Positions 41,720-50,461 of a DNA stretch of 64,000 bases are shown in pieces. The stretch is from assembly GCF_900114565.1 (NCBI RefSeq), contig NZ_FOTM01000003.1, positions 175,428 through 239,427 of the forward strand, read 5' to 3'. The position numbers and the translations under genes were made by a program. The DNA is from Leifsonia sp. CL147. Lineage in GTDB: Bacteria > Actinomycetota > Actinomycetes > Actinomycetales > Microbacteriaceae. A model generated the notes under the pieces. That model searched no databases and was not told the origin of the DNA. It saw only the letters and a list, made by a program, of their open reading frames with translations. Position 1 is the first letter of the stretch. Every line of letters begins with the position of its first letter.

Positions 41720-43494
41720 CGCTCGACCGGTGGCTCAGCCGCATCCCCATCGATTCCCCGTCGCCGTTCATGAAGCAGCTGCCGACCATCGTCGGCTTCG
41801 CGATCGCCGTCCTGATCGCCCTGGTGCCGAACGAGATCCCCGTCGACAGCGGGCTGCTCTTCGCCATCGGAAGCGCTGTGGTCGTCGTGGCGTCGATCTT
41901 CTCCTTCGTCATTCCGTGGAGCCGGTTCCACCCGCAGTGGGCGGTGCTCGTGCCGATCCTGTCGCTGCTGGCGATCGGGCTGCTCCGGATCGCGACCGGG
42001 GGATCCTCCTCGCCGTTCGGGGTGCTCATCCTGCTTCCGTTCGTCTGGATCGCGTCCGAAGAGGGGCGGACCAACATCCTGCTCGCCGTGCTCATGATCC
42101 TGATCGTGCTGGTGGCGCCGCTGCTCTTCAGCGGGCTCGCGAATTCGGGGGCGGACATCGTCCGCGCCTTCTTCGCTCCGGTCATCTACTGCCTCGTCGC
42201 GATCGTCATCAACGAGATCGCCCACCGGATGCGGACCCAGCTGGCCGCGGCGCGCGAGTCGAACGAGAAGCAGGAGACGCTCCTGTCCCAGGCGGTCACG
42301 GCCCAGGACGAGCTGGTGCTGAAGGAGGCGCGGCTCAAGACGGCCAACCGCCTCATCCAGAGCATCTGGAACGCCGTCACCGAGCAGTCCGTGATCGGCA
42401 CCGACCTTGACGGCCTCATCGACGTCTGGAATCCGGGCGCGGAGAAGATGCTCGGCCTCACCGAGAAACAGGTTCTCGACGGCCATCACCATGTGACCGA
42501 ATTCCACCTGCCGTCCGAGCTCGCGCAGCGGATCGAGGACATGGATGCGCGGTTCACCACCGTTGCCAGCAGCGACGAGTTCTCGGCGCTGGTGGACACG
42601 GTTCGCGCCGGTTCCGCCGACGTCCGCGACTGGACCTACGTCCGCCCCGACGGCAAGCAGGTCGCGGTCCAGGTCGCGGCCACGCCACGACTCGACGAGA
42701 ACGGCCACCGCGTCGGCTTCATCTTCGTCGCGACGGACATGACCCAGGCCCGCGAGTTCGCCCGGCTGAAGGACGAGTTCGTCGGGCTCATCTCGCACGA
42801 GCTGCGCACGCCGCTCAGCTCGATCCTCGGCTACCTGGAGCTGATGCGCGACGACGAGGACGCTCCGCTGTCGGAGGAGCAGCTGCAGTACCTGAGCGTC
42901 GCAGAGCGCAACGCCCACCGGCTCCTCCGCCTCGTGGGCGACCTGCTGTTCACCGCGCAGGTGGAGTCCGGCCGCTTCCCCCTCGAGATCAAGGACGTGG
43001 AGCTCGACAGCGTCGTCTCCGCCTCCATCGAGTCCGCGCGGCCGATCGCCCGCAACGCCGGCGTGACCCTGGTGAGCGACGTGCCCGAGCAGCGTCTCGA
43101 CGTGCGCGGCGACCCCGTGCGCCTGGGCCAAGCGGTCGACAACCTCGTCTCCAACGCCCTCAAGTTCACCCCGGCCGGCGGGACCGTGACCGTTTCCTTG
43201 CGGCCCGACGGCCCGCAAGCGGTGATCGCCGTGACGGACACCGGGATCGGGATTCCGGCGGTCGAGCTCGGCCGGCTCTCGCAGCGCTTCTTCCGCGCCT
43301 CCACGGCGACCCGCAATGCGGTTCCGGGCGTGGGGCTCGGCCTCACGATCACGAAGGCCATCGTGACCGCGCACGGCGGCCGCCTCGACATCGCCAGCGA
43401 GGAGGGCGTCGGCACCTCCATCAGCATCGTCCTGCCGGTGGAGACGCCCCAGCCGGTGACCGAAGCGCTTCCGCAGGCGGAGCTGGCGCCGTGA
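41716..43494 (+). CDS. Membrane PAS-domain sensor histidine kinase
   Basis: A 592-aa kinase. About six membrane helices lie within residues 20-175. A coiled linker and PAS domain (about 210-345; VIGTDLDGLIDVWNPGAEKM) follow. HisKA has SHELRTPLSS with phospho-acceptor His361. HATPase has DNLVSNALKF (N box), DTGIGIP (G1) and GVGLGLTI (G2). The compact helix bundle has no large extracellular sensor domain, suggesting it detects a membrane-borne or intracellular cue. Its natural partners are the two receiver proteins of the same operon. Confidence 0.92.
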   Translation: MTLDRWLSRIPIDSPSPFMKQLPTIVGFAIAVLIALVPNEIPVDSGLLFAIGSAVVVVASIFSFVIPWSRFHPQWAVLVPILSLLAIGLLRIATGGSSSPFGVLILLPFVWIASEEGRTNILLAVLMILIVLVAPLLFSGLANSGADIVRAFFAPVIYCLVAIVINEIAHRMRTQLAAARESNEKQETLLSQAVTAQDELVLKEARLKTANRLIQSIWNAVTEQSVIGTDLDGLIDVWNPGAEKMLGLTEKQVLDGHHHVTEFHLPSELAQRIEDMDARFTTVASSDEFSALVDTVRAGSADVRDWTYVRPDGKQVAVQVAATPRLDENGHRVGFIFVATDMTQAREFARLKDEFVGLISHELRTPLSSILGYLELMRDDEDAPLSEEQLQYLSVAERNAHRLLRLVGDLLFTAQVESGRFPLEIKDVELDSVVSASIESARPIARNAGVTLVSDVPEQRLDVRGDPVRLGQAVDNLVSNALKFTPAGGTVTVSLRPDGPQAVIAVTDTGIGIPAVELGRLSQRFFRASTATRNAVPGVGLGLTITKAIVTAHGGRLDIASEEGVGTSISIVLPVETPQPVTEALPQAELAP

Positions 43495-44327
43495 CCGACC
43501 GGCCGGCGGAGCTGACGATCGACGACCGCACGGTCGCCGTCGCCGTGGCGCAGTTCGCTCCCGGGGAGGACCGCATCCACAACCGGGATGTGGTGGCCGG
43601 CCTGATCGCGGTCGGCGCCTCCCGGGGCGCACGGCTGGTGGTCCTTCCGGAGTACTCGTCGTACTTCACCGATCCGCTCGGGCCCTCGTTCGCCCGCAAC
43701 GCCGAGACGCTCGACGGCGACTTCGTCACCGCGCTGGCCGCGACGGCGCAGGAGCATCAGGTGTTCGCCGTGGCGGGGCTGGTGGAGCGGACGGACGCGC
43801 CGCGCAAGTTCTCGAACACGCTGGTCGCGGTGGCGCCCTCCGGGGACGTGGTGGCGACGTACCGTAAGCAGCATCTCTACGACGCGTTCGGGGCGCAGGA
43901 GTCCGAGTGGGTCGTCCCGGGCGACCTGGACGAGCCGCAGACGTTCGAGGTGGACGGGATCGTCGTCGGGCTGCAGACCTGCTACGACCTGCGCTTCCCG
44001 GAAGTCACGCGCCGTCTCGCCGATGCAGGGGCCGACCTCGTGGCGGTGCCGGCCGAGTGGGTGCGCGGACCGCTGAAGGAGTTCCACTGGACCACTCTGC
44101 TGGCGGCCCGTGCGATCGAGAACACGCTGTACGTCGCGGCAGCCGACCATCCGCCGGCGATCGGCGTCGGCGCGAGCGCCATCGTCGACCCGATGGGCGT
44201 CACCATCGCCGGCCTCGCCGACACGACGGGCGTCGCGGTCGCCGAAGTCTCGAGCGCCCGCGTGCGGTCCGTGCGCGACCGGAATCCGGCGCTGCGCCTG
44301 CGTCGCTACCGCGTCACCCCTCTGTAG
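43491..44327 (+). CDS. Carbon-nitrogen hydrolase (nitrilase superfamily amidase)
   Basis: A 278-aa protein with the complete Glu-Lys-Cys triad: Glu54 in VVLPEYSS, Lys126 in TYRKQHLYD and Cys164 in QTCYDLRFPE. The YDLRFPE motif is typical of the Nit1/Nit2 omega-amidase-like branch, which hydrolyses amides such as deaminated glutathione or omega-amides. It overlaps the histidine kinase gene by 4 nt, so it belongs to the same transcription unit. It could therefore act on the product of the ATP-grasp ligase (inference), or be a housekeeping repair amidase placed there by chance. Confidence 0.9.
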   Translation: MTDRPAELTIDDRTVAVAVAQFAPGEDRIHNRDVVAGLIAVGASRGARLVVLPEYSSYFTDPLGPSFARNAETLDGDFVTALAATAQEHQVFAVAGLVERTDAPRKFSNTLVAVAPSGDVVATYRKQHLYDAFGAQESEWVVPGDLDEPQTFEVDGIVVGLQTCYDLRFPEVTRRLADAGADLVAVPAEWVRGPLKEFHWTTLLAARAIENTLYVAAADHPPAIGVGASAIVDPMGVTIAGLADTTGVAVAEVSSARVRSVRDRNPALRLRRYRVTPL

Positions 44328-44340
44328 TCGCCGGCCGGCG

Positions 44341-45537
44341 TCAGCGGGGGAGCGCCGCCAGTCGCTGCGCCGCCTCCTCCAGCACGTCGATGCGCTTGCA
44401 GAAAGCGAACCGGACGAGGGATGCGGTGCGCGCGGCGTAGTCGCCCCGGCTGAACGCGCCGAGCGGCACCGCCACCACGCCCGCCAGGCCGGGCAGCCTG
44501 CGGCACAGCTCGACCGCATCCGGGAAGCCGAGCGGCGCAGCGTCCGCGACGACGAAGTACGTGCCGTCGGACGGGAACACGTCGAACCCCGCTGCGCGAA
44601 GACCGTCGGAGAGCACATCCCGCTTGTGGGCGAGGGCCTGCGCGATGCCTGTGAAGTAGGCATCGGGGAGCCGCAGGCCGGCGGCGATGGCGGGCTGGAA
44701 CGGCGCGCCGTTGACGTAGGTCAAGAACTGCTTCACGGCGAGCACGGCCGTGACGAGCTCGGCTGGGGCTGTGAGCCAGCCGACCTTCCATCCCGTCGTG
44801 TTGAAGGTTTTTCCGCCGGAGGAGATCGACACGGTCCGCTCGCGGGCGCCGGCCAGGGTCTCGATCGGGATGTGCTCGGGCCCGAAGGTCAGGTGCTCGT
44901 AGACCGAGTCCGTGACGATGACCGCGTCGTGCCGCTCGGCGAGCTCCACGATCGCGGTCAGCGTCGCCCGGTCGAGCACCGAGCCGGTCGGATTGTGCGG
45001 TGTGTTGACGAGGATGACGCGCGTGCGATCGGTCACCGTCTCGCGCAGCCGGTCGAGATCGGGAAGGAACCCGGGAGGCTCGAGCGGAACCGTCCGGTGG
45101 ACTCCGCCCGCGAGCGAGATGATGGCGCCGTACTCGTCGTAGTACGGCTCGAAGGTGACGACCTCGTCGCCCGGCTCGAGCAGCGCGAGGAGGGTGGCCG
45201 CGATCGCTTCGGTGGCGCCCGCCGTGATCAGCACCTCCCGGTCGGGGTCGACCTCCAGACCGTAGAAGCGACGCTGATGCTCGGCGACCGCCTGGCGCAG
45301 CTGCGGGATGCCGGTGCCGGGCGGGTACTGATTCTCGCCGTCCCGGATCGCCGCGACCGCGGCCTCGAGCACCTCGGCCGGTCCGTCCTCGTCGGGGAAC
45401 CCCTGGCCGAGGTTGATGGCGCCCGTTCGCACCGCCAGCGCGCTCATCTCGGCGAAGATCGTCGGACGGACCGAACCGTCGGCTCCGAGCAGTCCGGCGC
45501 CCGCTGCGGCGCGCCGCCAGCCACCTGAAATCGTCAT
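44341..45537 (-). CDS. Class I PLP-dependent aminotransferase
   Basis: A 398-aa fold-type I aminotransferase. VNTPHNPTGSV (substrate and PLP contacts), VTDSVYEHLTF (PLP Asp and Tyr), SSGGKTFNTTGWKVGW with Schiff-base Lys243, and VRFAFCKR with the carboxylate-binding Arg are present. The segment INLGQGFPDEDGP and overall sequence resemble YbdL/kynurenine-type and DapC-annotated actinobacterial enzymes (M. tuberculosis Rv0858c). Substrate is uncertain. Leaderless: TACCGT lies 6 nt before ATG 45537. Its stop is 13 nt from that of the convergent amidase gene. Confidence 0.87.
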   Translation of the reverse strand: MTISGGWRRAAAGAGLLGADGSVRPTIFAEMSALAVRTGAINLGQGFPDEDGPAEVLEAAVAAIRDGENQYPPGTGIPQLRQAVAEHQRRFYGLEVDPDREVLITAGATEAIAATLLALLEPGDEVVTFEPYYDEYGAIISLAGGVHRTVPLEPPGFLPDLDRLRETVTDRTRVILVNTPHNPTGSVLDRATLTAIVELAERHDAVIVTDSVYEHLTFGPEHIPIETLAGARERTVSISSGGKTFNTTGWKVGWLTAPAELVTAVLAVKQFLTYVNGAPFQPAIAAGLRLPDAYFTGIAQALAHKRDVLSDGLRAAGFDVFPSDGTYFVVADAAPLGFPDAVELCRRLPGLAGVVAVPLGAFSRGDYAARTASLVRFAFCKRIDVLEEAAQRLAALPR

Positions 45538-45543
45538 GCATCC

Positions 45544-45549
45544 ACGGTA
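45544..45549 (-). promoter_or_regulatory. -10 box of leaderless aminotransferase gene
   Basis: TACCGT on the minus strand, 6 nt, then ATG 45537. A plus-strand TACGTT at 45578-45583 is a candidate -10 for the divergent protease gene. Confidence 0.6.
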
Positions 45550-45681
45550 CGGCCTTACTCGCATCCAACCCATCGGATACGTTGTGGAGAGTCATCGAGA
45601 CGCAGAAGGTGCCCCACAGCATCGGCAAATAGAACGCTCAGCTTCGCGTCACAAGCTGTCTGTGCTTGGAAGGAGCAAACC

Positions 45682-47457
45682 ATGACCGACACCCCCAACA
45701 CCCCGGAGCCCGCGAAGCCCGCGCACGACACCGACGCGGTCGTGGATGCTGCCGGGACCGAGCAGACTCCCGTCTCGCCGAACGCCGAGACGCCCCGTGC
45801 CGAGGGTTCGGAGACAGCCCACGTCGAGACGGACGCTCAGCCGACCGCCGTGCAGCCCACGGTGCCGCAGCCGTCCGTTCCGGCGCAGCACACGCAGCCG
45901 GCGCAGCCCGTCCACCCGCAGCCCTATGGCCAGCAGCAGCCGTACGGTCAGCAGCAGTACGGCCAGCAGCAGCCCTACGGACAGCAGGGCCAGCCGGGGC
46001 AGCAGAGCCAGCCCGGTCAGCCGGGGCAGCAGAGCCAGCCCGGTCAGCCGGGGCAGCAGAGCCAGCCCGGTCAGCCGGGGCAGCAGAGCCAGCCGGGTCA
46101 GCAGCCGCACTACGGCACCGGTGCCTTCGGCCAGCCCGCCGGCTACGGACAGCAGCCCTACGCCTCCAACGGACACCAGCAGGGCTATGCCACGGCGCCC
46201 GGCGCCGCGCACCCCGGTGCATCGACGACGTCGACTGGTAAGCCGGCCAAGCGCACGAACACCGGCCTGATCATCGCCACCCTCGCCATCGGCGCGCTGG
46301 TCGGCGGCGTTGCGGGCGCCGGAGCAGGCATCGGTATCTACGCGGCCACCGACGCGGGCAATGCGGCGATCAAGACCGTCGCCGGGCCCCAGAACATCAC
46401 CGTCAACGACGCCAACAACGCCAGCACCGTGACCGCTGTCGCGGCGAAGGCGTCCCCGAGCGTCGTGACCATCTCGGTCAGCGCGTCGAGCTCCGGCGGC
46501 ACCGGCTCGGGCATCGTCCTCACGTCCGACGGCTACGTCCTCACCAACACGCACGTCGTCACCCTCGACGGTCAGTCCTCCAACGTGAGCGTCTCGGTCA
46601 CGGACAACGACGGCAAGATCTACACCGCCAAGATCATCGGAACCGACCCCACCACAGACCTGGCGGTGATCAAGCTGGACAACGCCTCCGGCATGACACC
46701 GATGACCTGGGGCGACTCGAGCAAGCTGAACGTGGGCAGCACCACGGTCGCCATCGGCGCTCCGCTCGGGCTCTCCGGCACCGTCACCGACGGCATCGTC
46801 AGCGCCCTGAACCGCAGCATCAGCATCGCCTCCTCCGCGGTGCCGAAGGACAACTCCAACAGCGGCGGCGGCAGCCAGAACCCGTTCAACTTCGACTTCC
46901 CCGGCCAGGGCGGTCAACAGCAGCAGCAGCAGAGCACCGGCACGATCTCGCTTCCCGTGATCCAGACCGACGCCTCCATCAACCCCGGGAACTCGGGAGG
47001 CGCGCTGCTGAACAGCAAGGGCGAGCTGGTGGGCATCAACGTGGCGATCGCGAGCGCCGGCGGTTCGAGCTCGGACGGCTCGCAGTCGGGCAGCATCGGA
47101 GTCGGCTTCGCCATCCCGTCGGACCTCGCCAAGCGCATCTCCGACGAGATCATCAAGAACGGATCGGCGACGCACGGCCTCCTGGGCGCCTCGGTCGGCG
47201 ATGCGAGCAACGAGAACAAGGCGACGACGGTCGGCGCGATCGTCAAGAGCGTGACCGCGGGCGGCGCGGCGGCCGACGCCGGACTGGAGGCCGGCGACGT
47301 CGTGGTGAACTTCAACAACACCCCGATCACGAACGCCACGGATCTGACCGCTCAGGTCCGCGCTCAGGCCGCGGGAGCGAAGGTCGACCTGACCTACATC
47401 CGCAGCGGCCAGACCAAGACCGCCACGGTCACCCTGGGCTCGCTTCCGGCCCAGTGA
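45682..47457 (+). CDS. HtrA/DegP-like membrane-anchored serine protease with PDZ domain
   Basis: A 591-aa protein. A long cytosolic Pro/Gln-rich N-terminus (to about residue 185) precedes one membrane helix (about 194-220), an extracellular trypsin-like domain and a C-terminal PDZ domain (about 485-585; SVTAGGAAADAGLEAGDVVV). The triad is His291 (TNTHVV), Asp326 (TTDLAVI) and Ser438 (GNSGGAL). Such proteases handle misfolded envelope proteins and stress signalling. The N-terminus has four exact nine-residue repeats. ATG 45682 has GGAAGGAG upstream. It is followed by a strong terminator. Confidence 0.93.
   Translation: MTDTPNTPEPAKPAHDTDAVVDAAGTEQTPVSPNAETPRAEGSETAHVETDAQPTAVQPTVPQPSVPAQHTQPAQPVHPQPYGQQQPYGQQQYGQQQPYGQQGQPGQQSQPGQPGQQSQPGQPGQQSQPGQPGQQSQPGQQPHYGTGAFGQPAGYGQQPYASNGHQQGYATAPGAAHPGASTTSTGKPAKRTNTGLIIATLAIGALVGGVAGAGAGIGIYAATDAGNAAIKTVAGPQNITVNDANNASTVTAVAAKASPSVVTISVSASSSGGTGSGIVLTSDGYVLTNTHVVTLDGQSSNVSVSVTDNDGKIYTAKIIGTDPTTDLAVIKLDNASGMTPMTWGDSSKLNVGSTTVAIGAPLGLSGTVTDGIVSALNRSISIASSAVPKDNSNSGGGSQNPFNFDFPGQGGQQQQQQSTGTISLPVIQTDASINPGNSGGALLNSKGELVGINVAIASAGGSSSDGSQSGSIGVGFAIPSDLAKRISDEIIKNGSATHGLLGASVGDASNENKATTVGAIVKSVTAGGAAADAGLEAGDVVVNFNNTPITNATDLTAQVRAQAAGAKVDLTYIRSGQTKTATVTLGSLPAQ
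45991..46098 (+). repeat. Four 27-nt tandem repeats in the HtrA-like gene
   Basis: Units at 45991-46017, 46018-46044, 46045-46071 and 46072-46098 encode QPGQQSQPG. The first three are identical and the fourth differs at one base, suggesting recent expansion in the cytosolic tail. Confidence 0.95.
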
Positions 47458-47498
47458 TCCCGGGCCAGTGATTCCGGGCCGGTGACCCGGCGCCAGCA

Positions 47499-47528
47499 GG
47501 AAGGGCCGCCCCGCGGGGCGGCCCTTCC
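47499..47528 (+). terminator. Strong hairpin terminator after the HtrA-like gene
   Basis: A perfect 14-bp GC-rich stem, GGAAGGGCCGCCCC (47499-47512) with its complement (47515-47528), separated by 2 nt. Confidence 0.88.
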
Positions 47529-47604
47529 CGCGTGCGGCGGCTCCCGGAATGCGTGGATGCCCGGCTGATAGGCTCGACGCCGACCCGCTACACCGAAGGA
47601 TCAG

Positions 47605-48648
47605 ATGCCGGACGACACCGTGAACACCCTCCCGGGTGTGTCGTACGTGATGCCCGTGCTCAACGAGGTGACCCACGTGCGGGCCGCTGTCGACAGCCTC
47701 CTGGCGCAGGACTACGCCGGGCCGCACGAAGTGACGATCGCCCTCGGTCCCAGCATCGACGGCACGACCGAGCTGGTGTCGGAGCTCGCTGCGCTCAATG
47801 ACCGCATCCGGGTCGTGGACAACATCGTCGGCTCCACCCCGGCGGGCCTCAACCTGGCCATCCGGGAGTCGCAGTACCCGATCGTCATCCGGGTGGATGC
47901 GCACAGCGTCCTGCCGCCCGACTACGCACGGATCGCCGTCGAGACGATGCTCGAGACCGGCGCCGACAATGTCGGCGGCCTGATGGATGCGCAGGGCACG
48001 ACGGACTTCGAGCGCGCCGTTGCACGTGCCTACGGAAGTCGCGTCGGCCTGGGTGGCACGAAGCTCCACGTCGGCGGGGAGGCGGGTCCTGCCGAGACCG
48101 TCTACCTCGGCGTGTTCCGTCGCGACCGCCTCCTCGAGGTCGGACTCTTCGACGAGGAGATCAAGCGCGGCCAGGACTGGGAGCTCAACCGCCGGCTGCG
48201 CACCGCCGGTGGCACGGTGTGGTTCACCCCCCGGCTCAAGGTGACGTACCGCCCGCGGCCCAACCTCTACCGCTTGGCCCGCCAGTTCTTCTCGACCGGC
48301 ATCTGGCGCGGCGAGCTCGCGCGGCGCTTCCCGGCCTCCAACGGCCTGCGCTACTTCGCGCCGCCGGTCATGGTGCTCGGCGTGGCGATCGGGACGCTGC
48401 TCGGCCTCGCCGGGATCATCCAGGCGCTCCTGGGTGGAGCGCCCTGGCTGCTGTGGGGCTTCGCGACCCCGGCGCTCTACGTGGTGATCGTCCTGGTCTC
48501 CGCCGTGCTGTGGGGTCGCCGAGACGGATTCCGTCCGTTCCTGTGGTTTCTCGTAGTCTTGCCGTGCATCCACTTCAGCTGGGGAGTCGGCTTCATCCTC
48601 GGCTTCCTCTCGCTCACCCGCAACATCACCGCCCACACCGGAAGGTAG
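47605..48648 (+). CDS. Family 2 glycosyltransferase with C-terminal membrane helices
   Basis: A 347-aa GT2-fold enzyme: YVMPVLNEVTHVRAAVDSLLAQ (nucleotide-sugar pocket), VIRVDAHSVLPPDY (a DxH variant of the DxD metal motif), then GVFRRDRLLEVGLFDE and RGQDWELNRRL (the ED-type catalytic region). Three hydrophobic helices end the protein, so it acts at the membrane. A TAGGCT -10 box at 47568-47573 and a GAAGGAT ribosome site precede ATG 47605. The sugar and acceptor are unknown. Next to a CDP-alcohol phosphotransferase and a second GT2, it points to glycopolymer or glycolipid synthesis. Confidence 0.88.
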   Translation: MPDDTVNTLPGVSYVMPVLNEVTHVRAAVDSLLAQDYAGPHEVTIALGPSIDGTTELVSELAALNDRIRVVDNIVGSTPAGLNLAIRESQYPIVIRVDAHSVLPPDYARIAVETMLETGADNVGGLMDAQGTTDFERAVARAYGSRVGLGGTKLHVGGEAGPAETVYLGVFRRDRLLEVGLFDEEIKRGQDWELNRRLRTAGGTVWFTPRLKVTYRPRPNLYRLARQFFSTGIWRGELARRFPASNGLRYFAPPVMVLGVAIGTLLGLAGIIQALLGGAPWLLWGFATPALYVVIVLVSAVLWGRRDGFRPFLWFLVVLPCIHFSWGVGFILGFLSLTRNITAHTGR

Positions 48649-48650
48649 GC

Positions 48651-49469
48651 ATGACCGCACCCGGAGCTGCGTCCCACGGCGCCCATCCCTCCTCGATCGC
48701 CGAGCTGAGGGCCGTCGCGCAGCCTCCCGAGGTGCGTGGACGCCGCAACGCCGAGCACTGGACGGCGTCGCTCTACCTGCGCACCCTCTCGCCGTACGTC
48801 ACCTGGGTCCTGCTGAAGACCTCCATCTCGGCCAACGGCGTCACCGGGCTGATGATCCTGGTCGGATGGGCCACCGCAGCATCCCTGCTCATCCCGGGGA
48901 TCGCGGGGGCCGCCGTGGCGCTCGTCCTCGGCCAGCTGCAGATGCTCGTCGACTGCTGCGACGGCGAAGTGGCCCGCTGGCGCCGCACCTCCTCGCCGGC
49001 CGGGGTGTTCCTGGATGCCGTCGGCCACTACACGACCGAGACGCTCATCGCCATCGTGCTGGGCGTTCGCGCCGCCGGCCTCCCGTTCGAGGCGCCGCAG
49101 GACCTGCTCTGGACGAACCTCGGCACCCTGCTCGCGCTCGTCATGGTGCTCAACAAGGCACTCAACGACCTGGTGCGTGTCTCGCGGGCGAGCGCCGGCC
49201 TGCCGAAGCTCGCCGACACTCAGGCGGAGTACTCGCCGACGCACGGTCTCGTCGCCACTCTGCGTCGCGCGGCCCGGTTCGTGCCGTTCCACCGCCTCTA
49301 CCACTCGGTGGAGCTGACCATCCTGATCTTCGTGTTCTCGATCGTCGGCCTGTTCATCGGCTCGACGCTGGCCGACCGCATCCTGCTCTCGGCGCTCGTC
49401 CCGCTGGCGATCCTGTCGCTCGTGGGGCACTTCGTGGCCATCATGGCATCGCGGCGGGTCCGTGGCTGA
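48651..49469 (+). CDS. CDP-alcohol phosphatidyltransferase family membrane enzyme
   Basis: A 272-aa protein with the CDP-alcohol phosphotransferase signature DGEVARWRRTSSPAGVFLDAVGH around residue 103 (written here in one piece of the motif: DGEVAR, then SPAGVFLDAVGH). The final Asp of DGxxAR-x8-GxxxD-xxxD is replaced by His. About six membrane helices. It transfers a phospho-alcohol from a CDP-alcohol to a lipid or glycan acceptor. Starts 2 nt after the GT2 stop and overlaps the next GT2 by 8 nt, forming a three-gene operon. Confidence 0.88.
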   Translation: MTAPGAASHGAHPSSIAELRAVAQPPEVRGRRNAEHWTASLYLRTLSPYVTWVLLKTSISANGVTGLMILVGWATAASLLIPGIAGAAVALVLGQLQMLVDCCDGEVARWRRTSSPAGVFLDAVGHYTTETLIAIVLGVRAAGLPFEAPQDLLWTNLGTLLALVMVLNKALNDLVRVSRASAGLPKLADTQAEYSPTHGLVATLRRAARFVPFHRLYHSVELTILIFVFSIVGLFIGSTLADRILLSALVPLAILSLVGHFVAIMASRRVRG

Positions 49470-50346
49470 CCTGCCGGCCGTCGCCGTCGTGGTGCTCACC
49501 CAGGGCACGCGGCCGGCAGAGCTCCGGCAGGGGCTGGAGTCCGTGCTCGCGCAGGAGGGCGTGGACATCGACGTGGTCGTGGTCGGCAACGGCTGGGATC
49601 CCTCCACCGCCGAACCCGCCCTGCCCCACGGCGTCCGAACGCTGGCGCTGCCCGAGAACCTCGGCATCCCGGCCGGACGGAACGCCGGAGTCCCGCTCGC
49701 GTCGGGGGAGTGGCTGTTCTTCCTCGATGACGATGCGCGCATCCCGTCGCGCAGCTTCCTGGCCGACGCCGTCGCGCTGCTGCAGGGCGACGCGAGCATC
49801 GGGATGGTGCAGCCGCAGCTGCGCGTGCCCGATGGCGGCGCCGCGCCGCGCCGCTGGATCCCGCGCATCCGGAAGGGCGATCCCAGCCGCTCGAGCAACG
49901 TGTTCGCCGTGCTGGAGGCCGTGGTCGTGCTCCCGCGCGCCGTGTTCGAGCGCGCGGGAGGCTGGGCCGACCCGTTCTTCTACGCACACGAGGGCATCGA
50001 CCTGGCCTGGAAGGTCTGGGATCAGGGCAAGCGGGTCTGGTACGCCGGAGACCTGGTCGCCGAGCACCCGGCCGTCTCGCCGACCCGCCACTCGTACTAT
50101 TACCGGCTCAACGCCCGGAACCGCGTCTGGCTGGCGCGCCGCAACCTCCCGGCGGTGCTGGTGCCGCTCTACGTGGGATCGTGGACGGGCATCCAGCTGC
50201 TCCGCTGGTTCCGCAAGCCGGCCGTGCTGCGCGCCTGGTTCGCGGGCTGGGCGGAAGGATGGCGCTCCGATCCGGGCGACCGCCGTCCGCTGCGCTGGCG
50301 CACGGTCTGGCGCATGACCGCTGCCGGGCGTCCGCCGATCGTCTGA
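49462..50346 (+). CDS. Family 2 glycosyltransferase (rhamnosyl-type)
   Basis: A 294-aa soluble or peripheral GT2: VAVVVLTQGTRPAELRQGLESVL, ENLGIPAGRNAGVPLASGEW, FFLDDDARIP (DDD metal motif), then GGWADPFFYAHEGIDLAWKVW. The NLGIPAGRNAG and AHEGIDLAWK segments are common in polysaccharide rhamnosyl- or galactosyltransferases. GTG 49462 lies within the end of the CDP-alcohol transferase gene. Last gene of the operon, followed by a long palindrome shared with the convergent gene. Confidence 0.88.
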   Translation: MADLPAVAVVVLTQGTRPAELRQGLESVLAQEGVDIDVVVVGNGWDPSTAEPALPHGVRTLALPENLGIPAGRNAGVPLASGEWLFFLDDDARIPSRSFLADAVALLQGDASIGMVQPQLRVPDGGAAPRRWIPRIRKGDPSRSSNVFAVLEAVVVLPRAVFERAGGWADPFFYAHEGIDLAWKVWDQGKRVWYAGDLVAEHPAVSPTRHSYYYRLNARNRVWLARRNLPAVLVPLYVGSWTGIQLLRWFRKPAVLRAWFAGWAEGWRSDPGDRRPLRWRTVWRMTAAGRPPIV

Positions 50347-50409
50347 GCCCCCGCGCCCTGCGCCGTGCGCCCCCTGCGCGCCCTGTCCGTTCCCGCCTGG
50401 CACGAACTG

Positions 50410-50461
50410 CTGGTCCCGACACGCCGTTACGGCTGTGGGTCGTGCGGCATGTCGGGACCAG
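50410..50461. repeat. Intergenic palindrome overlapping the 3' end of the EcsC-like gene
   Basis: CTGGTCCCGACA (50410-50421) and TGTCGGGACCAG (50450-50461) are exact complements, with GCCG/CGGC pairing further in. The stop codon of the minus-strand gene (50427-50429) lies in the loop, so the right arm is coding. It probably terminates both convergent transcripts. Confidence 0.8.
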
